From contig NC_133101.1 in the NCBI RefSeq assembly GCF_022965805.1, positions 4,960,001-5,024,000 on the forward strand: a DNA stretch of 64,000 bases, given 5' to 3'. Below are positions 35,346-46,056 of the stretch, one piece after another. Under the pieces are notes generated by a model that did no database searches, was not told where the DNA came from, and was given only the letters and a program-made list of their open reading frames with translations. The position numbers and the translations under genes are program-made. Within the stretch, counting starts at the first letter, position 1. Every line of letters starts with the position of its first letter. The DNA comes from Primulina eburnea (taxonomy: Eukaryota; Streptophyta; Magnoliopsida; Lamiales; Gesneriaceae).

Positions 35346-35540
35346 GATGCTAAAAGAACAAATAAACAGATTGAATTGCACTCGATACTGAAGCCCAAAC
35401 AAATAAACAGCCAGAAGAACAAATAAACACCAAAAAACAAATAAGCATTAAAAATAAACACCAAAAATCACCAAATAAACATTCAACAGCAAGAAGAACA
35501 AATAAACACCAAAAATCAAATGCACAACTGAAGCCCAAAC
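35346..35540. repeat. Degenerate AACAAATAAACACCAAAAA repeat
   Basis: The words AACAAATAAACA(C/G)C and CCAAAAATCA recur about six times with variable spacing, replacing the zipper-coding part of the bZIP fragment. Confidence 0.65.
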
Positions 35541-36060
35541 AAACCTTTTTTAACGGCAATTCCAACCAGTTTTAGCATTAAAAATAGTCCAGATTCATCA
35601 GGGTTTCATTCCAATTTTACTCATCAAGATTGAATTGCACTCGATACTCCTTCAACTAGGCGCGGTTGAGGAAAAACAAAAGAACGGTTGAGGAAAAACA
35701 AAAGAAAACAGAGAGGAGATGAGCGACACGATGGGTTGGGACTTGGGAGGAGGGTTTGCTTCTGCTTCTGTAAGCGTCTTCAATTTTTTTTACTTTAAAC
35801 AATATCAATATTCAACTGGGCCAAAACTGGCCCATTTAAACTTATTCAGGCTTTCATATAAGTAGATATAGATCATCATGCTTTGGATGGAGTCCAATTA
35901 ATTATTTTAAAATCGATTAAATGTATAATAGATCCAAATATTAAATAATATAGTTTTACTTATTTATTTGTTACTTTCTGCAGTGATTTGAGATCATACA
36001 CCATAAATTCAATGGACATGTCATTTTACTTGTCAAACTACATCTAAAGCTTTTTACAAT
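35541..36060. other. Intergenic, nothing recognised
   Basis: Includes a short direct duplication, CGGTTGAGGAAAAACAAAAGAA, at about 35663-35706. No gene. Confidence 0.45.
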
Positions 36061-36149
36061 CGTATCATACTAATGAATGTGTACACGTTGCGTGCATATA
36101 CAATTTTTTTAATTAATTTGATTTATATTAAAATAAAATCATATCATAA

Positions 36150-36480
36150 TTATAGAAATCACTGAGATGTCATAGTGTAAATTTGAGAAATATAATATTG
36201 AAAATAAGTTGCAATGATTATTTTTTTAAAAATACTAGTGTAAGGGCAATTTGAAAAACAAAAGAGATAAATTCTTTATATAATAATATAATACATTAGT
36301 GCACTCGTCCACGTGGCGTATGTGTGTGCAATCTTTTTTATAATAAAATAATTGTCGCATTATGATTATAGAAACTAGTGAGATGTCGTACAATAATTGT
36401 CGCATTATGATTATAGAAACTAGTGAGATGTCGTAGTACAAATTTGAGATGAGCAATATTGAAAATAAGTGAAAAGCAAT
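36150..36480. repeat. Tandem duplication with exact 45-bp core
   Basis: A 45-bp unit is repeated exactly head to tail at 36347-36391 and 36392-36436 (AATAATTGTCGCATTATGAT...GAGATGTCGTA). A diverged relative lies at about 36156-36215 (GAAATCACTGAGATGTCATAG...AATATTGAAAATAAGT), matching the sequence after the second unit, so an older larger duplication precedes the recent one. Confidence 0.8.
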
Positions 36481-36873
36481 TTTTAGAAAAAAAGTGTTTG
36501 CATTGAAAAAAAAATGATGATATATTTTTTGTCTCTATTTGAGATATTATGATATTATATATAAGAATTTGCCTCTTGCCTAGATCAAGTATATATAAAA
36601 TAAAATATTAATTATAATTTCAATCTTATTGACTTTAATCCAATAATTTTTATTTTATATTATTTAAATGGTACAGTTAAAAATGTTATTGTAATAAAAC
36701 TATCTATGCAATATATAAAGTTTTGGTATGTGTTAGTAAAGCAACCCAAGAATAATCTACTAATCAACGCACCCCGTTCCAAGGTGCGTACTCCACCTCT
36801 CCACCGCCCCGCCGCCGCCGCGGAATCTGTCTCCGCCCCTTTTCACTACCCCTTTCCTGTTGCTTTTCTGCCA

Positions 36874-38160
36874 ATGCTTTTCTCTCTGTGTCAATCCAAG
36901 AAGAAAATGCGGAAACAGGTAATTGAACACGAATCCCTACATTCACGCTCTGCTCTATCGCCATCATCAAGAAAATCCAAGAAAACACTTCAAAATTCTT
37001 CATCCACGCCTTTAGATTCAAGCAACACCAGCAATTTCATACTCCCGAGCACGGCGTCTACCTCAACCTTCAACAAAGAATCATGGAAATCCTCTGCTTC
37101 CAGCCGATATTCTCTGTCCGGAATCCGCGAATCCGTCCTCCCCGAACAGCCCCACGTGTACGAATTGCGAGAAATTTCCGCAGCCACCAATAATTTCTTG
37201 CTGAAGCCACATTCTTCCTCCTCCTCCTCCACCGCCTGGCGCTGCAGCATTCGCGATCAGCCTGTGATCATATTTCAGCGTAGGTTCCGCAGGCAGATGG
37301 ACACGTCTCAGCTCGTAGAACGGCTTTCGGTGGTTTGCCGGGGGCATCACTCCAGTTTGGTAAAGTTGAAAGGCGCCTCCATATCTGGTAGTTACATATA
37401 TTTGGTGTACGAATATGTCCAAGGTGCTAGTCTTGCTGTTTGTTTGAGAAATGCCAAAAATCCTAGTTTTACTGTTCTATCTAACTGGATGTCTCGTGTT
37501 CGTGTTGCATCTGATATTGCCCATGGTTTGGATTATGTTCATAACTCCACGGGATTAGGATTCGATTTTGTTCATAATCATATACATAGTAGTAGCATTA
37601 TTATTGAAGAACCGTTATTGAATGCAAAGATTTGCCATTTCGGCACCGCGGAGCTTTGTGGTGAGGTAATTAGAGTTAATGAGAGAAAAGAAGAATTGAA
37701 GAGATCGAACAGTAAGAGTAGGAAGTTTGAGGGGACAAGAGGGTACATGGCTCCTGAGTTTCAGACAAGCGGGATAGTGACACGAAAGTGTGATGTGTAT
37801 GCTTTCGGGGTCGTGATTCTTGAATTGTTATCTGGGATGGAGGCATTGAGGTATATAGTTGACGAGGAGAGTGGAGGGTATGTGAGGATATCAGTGGTGG
37901 AGGCGGCTAGGGAGGCTATGGAGGGTGGTGGTGGTGGGATTAGGATGTGGGTTGATAGGAGGTTGAATGACTCTTACCCAGTGGAGGTGGTGGAGAAATT
38001 GACACGTCTGGCGTTGGATTGTGTGGTTGATGATCCTGAAATGCGGCCGGAAATGGGTAATGTGGTGGGTCGGATTTCACAAATGTTCTTAGAATCACAG
38101 AACTGGTCTGAGAGGATGGGTGCGGTAACAGATATTACAATTTCTATAGCACCACGGTGA
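36874..38160 (+). CDS. Kinase-like protein, probable pseudokinase (428 aa, intronless)
   Basis: A plant receptor-like-kinase-derived cytoplasmic protein without signal peptide or membrane segment. Residues 1-90 are Ser/Lys-rich; a family-like stretch [13 protein letters not shown] (96-108) precedes the kinase fold. The C-lobe is well kept: [14 protein letters not shown] (287-300) and [16 protein letters not shown] (306-321). Catalytic marks are missing: no glycine-rich loop (a Ser run at 114-119 instead), VIIFQ (131-135) where VAIK is expected, [11 protein letters not shown] (234-244) in place of HRDLKxxN, and HFG (255-257) in place of DFG. Phosphotransfer is therefore unlikely; a scaffold or allosteric role is inferred. 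It resembles LysM-kinase-like cytoplasmic proteins of the Arabidopsis At3g57120 type. I chose Met at 36874 ([11 protein letters not shown]); the frame stays open upstream to 36706 but reads as 5' UTR. Confidence 0.85.
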   Translation: MLFSLCQSKKKMRKQVIEHESLHSRSALSPSSRKSKKTLQNSSSTPLDSSNTSNFILPSTASTSTFNKESWKSSASSRYSLSGIRESVLPEQPHVYELREISAATNNFLLKPHSSSSSSTAWRCSIRDQPVIIFQRRFRRQMDTSQLVERLSVVCRGHHSSLVKLKGASISGSYIYLVYEYVQGASLAVCLRNAKNPSFTVLSNWMSRVRVASDIAHGLDYVHNSTGLGFDFVHNHIHSSSIIIEEPLLNAKICHFGTAELCGEVIRVNERKEELKRSNSKSRKFEGTRGYMAPEFQTSGIVTRKCDVYAFGVVILELLSGMEALRYIVDEESGGYVRISVVEAAREAMEGGGGGIRMWVDRRLNDSYPVEVVEKLTRLALDCVVDDPEMRPEMGNVVGRISQMFLESQNWSERMGAVTDITISIAPR

Positions 38161-39200
38161 CCCATAGAGACTCAAATTTTTTTATTTTTTCTTTTCCTTT
38201 CTAAGTTTAGGCACGTGCACTAACCTGTACAGAAAGTTTGACTATTGATTGTATAGTTCTTTTTTGTGCTTTCTTAAGTTGTACTTTTTCACCAGATGGT
38301 TTGTATTGGGGATATTCAGAGGAACAGAAATGCATTGAGCCATTGGCGAGTCATTGAAATATGCTGTTCCCCATCCCAGGTTTTAACTTGTTAGTCATTG
38401 TCCAGCTGAAACATGTAAGATCTTCAGAGGATTGGAATGAGCACAACGAACTATATTCTTGCTATGTTGGAGGAAATTTAAGATGAATTAGACTAGCTTC
38501 CATCTTCTTCCTGAGGCAAGCGACGGAAGCTCGATCTATTGTAGAGATTATACGGTGATGAAGCTAGTATACGGTTTAAAAGATTTTACCTTACCATTGT
38601 TTGAAATATCAATAGTTCAAGATAGGACAACAATCGAAACATGATGATTTGGCATACATTACTATCATTTATCAAATGTAGGTTTTGGTACAACACACAA
38701 GTTAAGAAATGTTCGGAAATTTCATTCAGTATTTGAGTAATTGAATTATTCCAAATCTATTCATTTTCAAACTAGCAATTCTGTTATTAATTTAACTTTA
38801 TTTTTATTTTTTTTAGTGATAACTTTTCACTGGTGGTGGTGAAATATGTTGAAATCAATTGAATTAGTCCAAATCAAAGGTTTGGAGAGATATTTCATTC
38901 GTGATAATTTATTATTTTTCCCTATGTTCTGTAATTTAATTAGCCTTTTATGAATAAGAATATTAGTCAACGTTAATATAAAAATTATCATGAAGTGTTG
39001 TATAATACGTTATCTATATTCTTCGTTGGTTCCTGTAGTCAACAAATATGCATTTGGGAAGGGATAAATGAATTATATTATGAGAAAATTGCATTTTAAT
39101 CCGTTAGCATTTTTTCATTTTAGTCCGTTATGTAGTCAGTTTTTAATCCGGCGTTTTTTTCACACAAATATAACATACCTTATCTAAAAAATTCAATATA
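38161..39200. other. Kinase-like gene 3' flank and intergenic DNA
   Basis: The first ~200 bp likely contain the 3' UTR of the kinase-like gene. The rest is AT-rich with no gene recognised. Confidence 0.45.
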
Positions 39201-39204
39201 ATTA

Positions 39205-39392
39205 AGAATTGGTCTCATGTGAAATGTTTCGTGGATCTATATCTGTGAGAGCGTCTCTTGTATTCATATCAGAGTGAAAAATAATATTTTTAACATAAAA
39301 AGCAATGATTTATCATGGGTCGGTCGTATATGATATTTGTTTCACAAAATAACTCGTGAGATAATATCACATGAGTTTTTGTGGATAATTAA
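39205..39392 (-). repeat. Diverged copy of the GTGAGACGGTCTCAC repeat
   Basis: Contains GGTCTCATGTGAAA, GTGAGAGCGTCTCTTGTATTCATATC, ATCATGGGTCGGTCG and CGTGAGATAATATCACATGAG, which align as an older copy of the repeat at 44037-44214. Confidence 0.5.
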
Positions 39393-39859
39393 TATTGTGT
39401 CCTAAAAAAAATATGTTCCGACATTAACTTTATTCAAAATCTGTCATTTGCGAGATGAAATTTTGATTAGAGCCATGCGAAAACACAACCTAAGATTTTT
39501 TTGAGTTTGTGAGATCTACAATTTTTTTTGGGATCGCTAAAAGAAAAACATAAAACTTGATTAAATTGTTTTGATGCGTTATTTTTGATAAAGATGTCGA
39601 AATTGATATTAGAATTATGATAATAAAATTTACTCGGCACTTGAGAAATATATTGAACAACACCTAAGGGTTCTTGGCCCATAAATTGAAATATGTAATA
39701 TTATCAAATAATATGATTTACATGAATGAAAATTGAGTAAAATCTTTTATCTATAACTCGTCTCAGACGGTGTACCTAAAGTAGTCCTTGAAATTCTACT
39801 TTGTTTAATTTATTTTAGTTCATTGAATTTTAAGCCTTGATTTATAAATAAAGTTGAGA

Positions 39860-40640
39860 TTATTTAGTATTTGATACCCTGAAAAATTGAAACACCTGGA
39901 GGAATCCAAACTATCAAAATTGACACATCTGAACGGATCCAAACTCATATCAAAATTGACTCTAGCCCTTTAAGGCTCAGGCATCATTGATTCATTATTG
40001 TTCAAGGTCCCGACTATTGAGCCCAACCATATAGTAAGATGTCTGAGCCCAAGACAAGGAGTCCGAGCTCATGAATTTCTAACATGGTCGGACTCTTCAA
40101 CCCTGTTTATTAAAGGTTCGAACTGTTTACTAGAAGTCCGAGCCCACTAATGTGGTCAGGAAGTCCAAGCTCTAATGCAGTTATGGAGTGTGGAAACATC
40201 TTCGTCGATGAAGAAGAAACTCTTATAATTACGAAATTCGATCAAATTTCATCGAGATAAGGCAGAAAGAAGTCATAGCCGCCATCAAGAGTCCTAGCTA
40301 TTGTGGTTATTGAGTCCTACAACTCGATGTTTTTTTTTAAATTCAGGTAGAGTTCTATCTTTAAAAGAATTCTATTCCTTCTGCTTCTACAAATACCAGG
40401 CATTGGCTTGAGATTTTATTAACTCACATTCTCTTACTTGCTTAGCATTACTATATTTTACTCTTAAGTTTGCTATCTAAACTGACTTAAGCATCGTAGA
40501 GGTCACGCATCCGTTGAAAAACTTTCTGGCATCTCCTAACCTATTTTTTTCCGTCCAAAACACAAAGCACATATCCGATTCACTCATTTGCGAAGATTTG
40601 AAGACTCACTCTTCAAACCGAACACAAAGTAAAATTTTGA
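39860..40640 (+). mobile_element. Possible decayed gypsy (Tat-like) LTR fragment
   Basis: The end of the segment (about 40430-40560) has the shape of the R/U5 part of Tat-lineage LTRs: CTGACTTAAGCATCGTAGAGG followed by a GC-richer stretch. Upstream are repeated GTCCGAGC words. There is no internal coding region, partner LTR or target duplication, so this is tentative. Confidence 0.35.
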
Positions 40641-41898
40641 TAAATACAACGGTCAACAATAACTTTTAATAATATGGATAATATCATAATGCAATGGAAT
40701 TTAGATAATTTAGTCCCATCAACATCAGTAAAATAGAAAAACATCCAATTCACCAAATTATATATATTATTACTTTCTTTTAATTAACTGAAATAATTTT
40801 TAAAAAATGATTAATTCCTGGGACGAAATTTCCTAATTGAGCTGGATAAAGAGGAAGGGTGTGAAAACTGAAAAAAAAAATATATAAACTTGCTTTAACC
40901 GTAAATATAAATCAAATCTATACACATCACATATATAGGCCCATGAGACCGTCTTACAAAGTACATACAACTTATTAAATACAAAATGATGTTTATCTTA
41001 AAAATTCACAAAATAAATTTTTTCTCTGACTCAACAAATATGTAATATATCAATTTAATGACACACATAAATATTTTAACATGGAAAAATTACATTTTGG
41101 TCATACAACTTGTACAATTTTCATTTTTTTTATATTATTGATCAATTTGCAGTCTATTTAGTTAATTTGTTTTTTTTAATATCAATCATTTTTCATCTGA
41201 ATATTGATTTGACATTGGACAATAGAAATGTTCGTTATATCATCATTTTCCGGTGCAGTGTCAACACAGTGATAGAAAATTACTAAAAGTGAAAAAATTG
41301 TAAATCGATATATTATAAGATTATAAATTGACCGACAACATGATGAAAAGAAAAACATGTAAATTACATAACAGAAAACATGATATTTGCCTTTTAACTA
41401 CAGAGCCACACCCCCAACAATTTTACTTTAAGTGGTTATTTTTTAACATAGACTAAAATATGAGCACATCGCTTTATTAATTTTAAACTTGGAAGTTATG
41501 CCATGAATTGAAGAGATCTATATTTATAGAAAATCAAAGTAATAAATTTTAAGGATAGTTATAAAATTGTATTTTAATAATAATAAAAAATAAAATATAG
41601 CGAAAAATATAGATAATTCTATAATATGTAATCCGTTCTTTATAATATAATAGAAATACTAAAAAAATGTAGATTATAGATAAATTTTATGTAATTAAAA
41701 CACTGTGATCCGTACATTAGGATTCTTAACACTTTAACTCTTTGTTTGACTTTGACCAATACATTATTTACATTTTTAAAAATTAATTTCATAATAAAAT
41801 TTAGAATTGAACAGTTAGTAAATATAATATTGTTTATCTTTAAAATAAAAGAAAATTAAAAAAGGACACGGAAATTTATATACTAGCAATCTAAAGCA
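40641..41898. other. AT-rich intergenic
   Basis: No gene or strong repeat seen. Confidence 0.55.
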
Positions 41899-42176
41899 CA
41901 CACGATACGTGTGTAACCCAATGAATATTTTTGCTTTTGAAATATTTGATTTAGTTAGGATATTATATGAAACCGATAATGTATGATGTTTTATAATAAT
42001 AAAATAAATAATTTTATAAACATCAACCTATTTATTTGTCATAAAAAATATAAAAAAAATGAAAATAATAACGAAGCAAAAATCATAATCACCAAAATCA
42101 GATCATATAAACATTTTTTTATTAGGTCAACATCTTTTGAGATCCCAATATAATTTTATTCTCTAAATTATGAATT
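41899..42176 (+). repeat. Direct repeat flanking SPH cluster, copy 1
   Basis: Shares long runs with 45366-45660 (ATGATGTTTTATAATAATAA, ATAACGAAGCAAAAATCATA, GGTCAACATCTTTTGAGATC) with few substitutions and small indels. Copy 1 lies immediately upstream of the intact SPH gene. Confidence 0.85.
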
Positions 42177-42242
42177 ATCACAATATTGGATTATATTATT
42201 CATAAATTGTAAGTTAAATAGATTTGACAAACTCTAGCTAAA

Positions 42243-42251
42243 TATATAAAA
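42243..42251 (+). promoter_or_regulatory. TATA box of the SPH gene
   Basis: TATATAAAA about 47 bp upstream of the start codon. The short distance implies a short 5' leader. Confidence 0.5.
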
Positions 42252-42297
42252 ACACATAAATTGTACCACAAACATTAATTGCATTCATTCTTGCATC

Positions 42298-42759
42298 ATG
42301 GATCTTACAAAGACTAAAAATTTGCTAAAAGTTTTAATATTTTTTTCGATCGTTCTGCAAACAATGGCCGCGTCAAAACGAACATGCAGATTCACCAAAA
42401 GATATGAAGTTGTAGTTGCCAACAATCTTCCTCCGAACTCACCGTCGCTTTTGGTGCATTGTGCTTCCAAAAATGATGATCTCGGAAATCATACGCTCTA
42501 CAAGGATGGAGAATTCCGCTTCAGCTTTTGCGCAAATGTCTTCTTTAGAACCGTATTCTTCTGTCATCTTTGGTGGGATAAAAAAGACCTCTCTTTCGAT
42601 GTTTTCAATAATACACTTCTTCATATCAACTGTTTAGACGTGTGCTATTGGAAAGTATCCGGCGACGGTATCTATTATTCGAAATCGTTTCCTTTATATA
42701 GCCCGGAGAAAGTGATGGACTGGCCGAAGATGCCCCAAGCTCTTGCACGGACACCCTGA
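42298..42759 (+). CDS. S-protein homologue (plant self-incompatibility S1 family), secreted, 153 aa
   Basis: Small secreted cysteine-containing protein of the Self-incomp_S1 (SPH) family. The poppy founder is the stigma determinant PrsS; most SPH members in other plants have no established role. Residues 1-24 form a signal peptide (KNLLKVLIFFSIVLQTMAAS). The mature part follows the family pattern: YEVVVANNLPPNSPSLLVHCASKNDDLG, then GEFRFSFCANVFFRTVFFCHLWWDKK, then F.VF and CYWKVSGDGIYYS near the C-terminus. Four Cys at the usual positions suggest two disulphides. Length and single exon match the family. A TATA box lies just upstream and AATAAA occurs at 42818-42823. Two decayed relatives lie within 2 kb. 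Confidence 0.93.
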   Translation: MDLTKTKNLLKVLIFFSIVLQTMAASKRTCRFTKRYEVVVANNLPPNSPSLLVHCASKNDDLGNHTLYKDGEFRFSFCANVFFRTVFFCHLWWDKKDLSFDVFNNTLLHINCLDVCYWKVSGDGIYYSKSFPLYSPEKVMDWPKMPQALARTP

Positions 42760-42887
42760 TCAACCATTTCATGATTTTATGTGCGTATGAATATGTAAAA
42801 TTATACTTGATGAAGAGAATAAATTTTAAAATAATATATCTCCCTCTAATCTAATTTGTAGAGAGATTTCATGAATTATACCAAGTA

Positions 42888-42970
42888 CATGTTTCGCTTT
42901 AGCTTCTGACTTGGTTTCACGACTCTATTTTTCTGTCATATCGAGAAATTTGATGAAATAGAGTAACATA
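42888..42970 (+). pseudogene. SPH fragment (decayed)
   Basis: Reads FRFSF-stop-LGFTTLFFCHIEKFDE, aligning to FRFSFCANVFFRTVFFCHLWWDKKDLSFD of the neighbouring intact gene. The conserved Cys codon has become TGA, and nothing recognisable flanks it on either side. Confidence 0.65.
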
Positions 42971-44036
42971 AAAAATTATTGCAATGCCGATTTTTTCTCA
43001 TCGATAAATATTGTTGTTACTTGTCAAATATTTATATAACCAATATTTACTATTTTTTCCTGGAAAACCACATCACTCAATTTTGACCTATATATCTTAT
43101 CTTAAAATAAAAGTTGTTATGACTATAATGATTAATGGTGGACAAAATTGATTGGTAATTTCATAAAATATACAAATACAAAAATATTAAAATTATTGAT
43201 AACATGACAATGATTTATAGCTCATCTGACATCAATATTGAAGAATTCGAGACAAATTTTCATGTTCGATATCCAATTGATATACATATTGTTTACTCTA
43301 TCATTCGCTCCCATAAATAAAAATAATTGAATGCTCATATATTGAATCCAGGTGAAAAATGCCACTGGAGCCAACTAAATGGTCAAAACGAGCTTATGTA
43401 CATTTCCACTAATCCTATGCTATATCTTATGGAGATATGGTCAATATATACTATAGACTATAGTAACTCTTCAAATTCCCTCCTTAAATTATGTCAATTA
43501 CACAATTTATTTAATTTCCCCTCAGAATTTACAATATTTAGAATGTGAACTTTGTTGGAAGAAGACCATAAATTACATATGATTGATAACTTAATAAAAA
43601 TAATGTTATAATATATGAATAATAATACAAATTTATTTGCTAATTATTTGACATAATTGAATTCTATTCAATTTATAGGTAAATAGTTGGAAATAGTATA
43701 TTTTCATATGATATATCGATTTGATTTTAAATTGAGGTCTAAATTATAGCCAGTCCACTAAATCATGGGATCGAAATAAATCATATGGTTTTAGGCTTAT
43801 GATTTACTTAGTTCACGGAATAGTCAAAATACTAATTTTGATAATTGCTTGGATTTTAATTTCCATAATAAAAACACAAGAAATTATTGTAATTCATAAA
43901 TGAATAAATAAAATAATTAAGAGATTATTATATATCATTAAAAATAATTTTCCATCTAGATTCCGAGTATATATATACTGACCATACAACATATTGGGTA
44001 ATCTGATGAGAACCAAGAATAGTATGGCAAAAACTT
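42971..44036. other. AT-rich spacer in SPH cluster
   Basis: No gene supported. A 73-codon frame at 43327-43548 shows no recognisable motif. Confidence 0.5.
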
Positions 44037-44214
44037 GTGTGAGACGGTCTCACAGGTCATATTTGTGAGACGGGTCTCTTATTTGGGTCATCCATGCAAA
44101 AGTATTACTTTTTATGCTAAGAGTATTACTTTTTATTGTGAATATGGGTAGGGTTGACCCGTCTCACGGATTATGATCCGTGAGACGGTCTCACATGAGA
44201 CTCACTCGAATAGT
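44037..44214. repeat. MITE-like repeat with GTGAGACGGTCTCAC ends
   Basis: The near-palindrome GTGAGACGGTCTCAC occurs at both ends, and the interior TCTTATTTGGGTCATCCATG...AAAGTATTACTTTTTATGC is a widespread dispersed plant repeat in my experience. The inverted-end structure suggests a small DNA transposon. An older copy lies at 39205-39392. Confidence 0.65.
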
Positions 44215-44321
44215 ATTATGGATAAATCTGCAATTAATATTTTATTTAACTATATATATTCCGCAATATTCAACATTTGCGGCCACAATCACACATTCAG
44301 ATACCACAATATTCTAACATC

Positions 44322-44750
44322 ATGAATTTCACCAAAACCAATTCCTTGTTTCATTTTCTGATTATTTTTGTTCTAATCTTCTCCCTCTAAACAATGGGAT
44401 TGTTCGATGAAAAAATGTTTTCTCACCAAAAAATATAGCATAATTGCCAATGACCTCCGAACGAAGTCGAATCCTATGTGGGCACATGTTTTCTCCGGGG
44501 ACGACGAATTCGGATACCATACACTATAGAAATCAGAATTCTAACTTCAGCTTCTGCACAGGTTTCAAAACCGAGTTCTTCCGTCATATCCGGTGGGATA
44601 AGAAGGCGGCAAAGTTCGACCTTTTCAAAGTACAATTAGGTATATACTCGTTGTGAGGATGAGTGCTACTGGCTCGTGCGAGTCGATGGCATATATTATA
44701 CACCTTCTTGTCAGAATTAACCGCTTAAGAAAGTCATTACTTGGTGGTAA
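44322..44750 (+). pseudogene. SPH pseudogene
   Basis: Begins MNFTKTNSLFHFLIIFVLIFSL, parallel to the signal peptide of the intact SPH gene, then a stop (TAA) where the mature protein should start. Downstream pieces in shifted frames retain the family core: NSNFSFCTGFKTEFFRHIRWDKKAAKFDLF (44532-44628), then DECYWLVRVDGIYYT-like residues in another frame. At least one stop and two frameshifts break it. It is closest to the intact copy at 42298, so the pair arose by local duplication. Confidence 0.82.
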
Positions 44751-45365
44751 ATATTGAACATTAATGATAGCATTTTATGATTTTATGTGTATGACAACAA
44801 ATATACGATGAAAAAGCAGTAAACAAAGCTTGAATAATTTGTGGATCTTTAAGGCATTAATTATCTACATTCTTCATAATGAGATTGACTCTAATCAAAA
44901 GATACAGACATCATGTACATCATGTTAGCAGAATAAAAATCTGAGCCAAAAGAAATTCCAGAACCATTTCAATTGCTACATCTCTTTCCCTGATATTTTC
45001 AGAAGAAGTTTTGCAAACAAGTCCAAAAACCATAAGCGGGTGTTTTCTTCTGCACATTTCAGATTGCAACATACCAAAATTAGATTGCAGCACAAAATCA
45101 AACAGCAGCTCAGCAATTGCATACCAAAATTAGATTTACATATTCTAAAGAACTAAGAATAAGGAGCGGGAAAATAAATTGTAGTTATGTGCCATACAAA
45201 TCAAAAGTCATTGATTTCTACCAAGAAGCAGCAAGCCTTCACTGCTCCAACATTCCTACCATTTCTTTTTTTTTTTTGAATCAATTTTTTTAATATAAAA
45301 TAAAGTCCTGGTGTCATAAATTATGAATTAATCACCAACATTCCTACCATTTCTTCACTGCTCCA
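44751..45365. other. Intergenic, unassigned
   Basis: Contains two short direct duplications: ACCAAAATTAGATT (about 45075 and 45124) and CCAACATTCCTACCATTTCTT (about 45249 and 45337). No gene recognised. Confidence 0.45.
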
Positions 45366-45660
45366 ACACAATACGTGTGTAAGCCAATGAATATTTTTGT
45401 TTTTTAAATATTTGATTTAATTAGGATATTATATAAAATCGATAACGTATGATGTTTTATAATAATAAAATAAATAATTTTATAAACATCAACCTATTTA
45501 TTTTGTCATAAAAAATATAATCAACTAAAATATATAAAAAAATGAAAATAATAACGAAGCAAAAATCATAATCACCAAAATCAGATCAAATAAACTTTTT
45601 TTTATTAGGTCAACATCTTTTGAGATCCCAATATAATTTTATTCTCTAAATTCTTAATTA
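45366..45660 (+). repeat. Direct repeat flanking SPH cluster, copy 2
   Basis: Same orientation as 41899-42176, with a ~20-bp extra segment (ATCAACTAAAATATATAAAA region). Together the two copies bracket the SPH gene and its decayed copies. Confidence 0.85.
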
Positions 45661-45663
45661 TCT

Positions 45664-45735
45664 GATCTTGAAGAGATGCAAACTCTTGATTTTCCGACCA
45701 TCAGCAGACAAAAGAGTCTGCATCTCTTCAAGATC
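45664..45735. repeat. Hairpin: 24-bp inverted repeat at a sequence junction
   Basis: Arms 45664-45687 and 45712-45735 pair over 24 bp with one mismatch (GATCTTGAAGAGATGCA / TGCATCTCTTCAAGATC) around a 24-nt loop. The right arm is part of the minus-strand retroelement-type ORF; the left arm abuts the end of direct-repeat copy 2. Confidence 0.9.
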
Positions 45736-46056
45736 AGATGCCTTTACCTCAGCAAAATTTGTTAGCCCATCAGAAGGCAGCTGGAATAAGTTGCAGAAGA
45801 ACTCTTCCTCGATGACCAGCAACTGACCACTCACAGTGGTTGTGATATTCTCGTTCTGATCGACAAAGCCATTAGCATAGAGATCCTGAATCTCATTGGG
45901 ATAAATTTATTGGGAAGATAAACTCAGAAATTTCTTCAGACCGGTAGCTTCTAGTTTGATGAAGATGTTCTTCACAGCTTCATCCGACACGGTCATAACT
46001 GAATCGAAGTTGATAGCCATTGCATTCATGATGTGAGATGGGATCTGATTTGCCAT
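45664..46056 (-). pseudogene. Retroelement-associated ORF with one premature stop
   Basis: From ATG at 46056 the minus strand reads MANQIPSHIMNAMAINFDSV...FIKLEATGLKKFLS, a stop (45907-45909), then in the same frame IYPNEIQDLYANGF...QLPSDGLTNFAEVKASDLEEMQTLL to the hairpin junction. The pattern NFDSV...LE.TGLK.FL...ELP(S/T).GLT resembles a protein family abundant in Gesneriaceae/Lamiales genomes and tied to retrotransposons; I rely on memory for this. One nonsense codon in ~130 codons suggests recent loss. Confidence 0.5.

Noticed and set aside
36706..36873. Upstream in-frame extension of the kinase-like gene
   Set aside because: Open by chance; it encodes no family-like sequence and the Met at 36874 gives a better N-terminus.
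37081..37422. 113-aa ORF antisense to the kinase-like gene
   Set aside because: Shadow of the coding strand.
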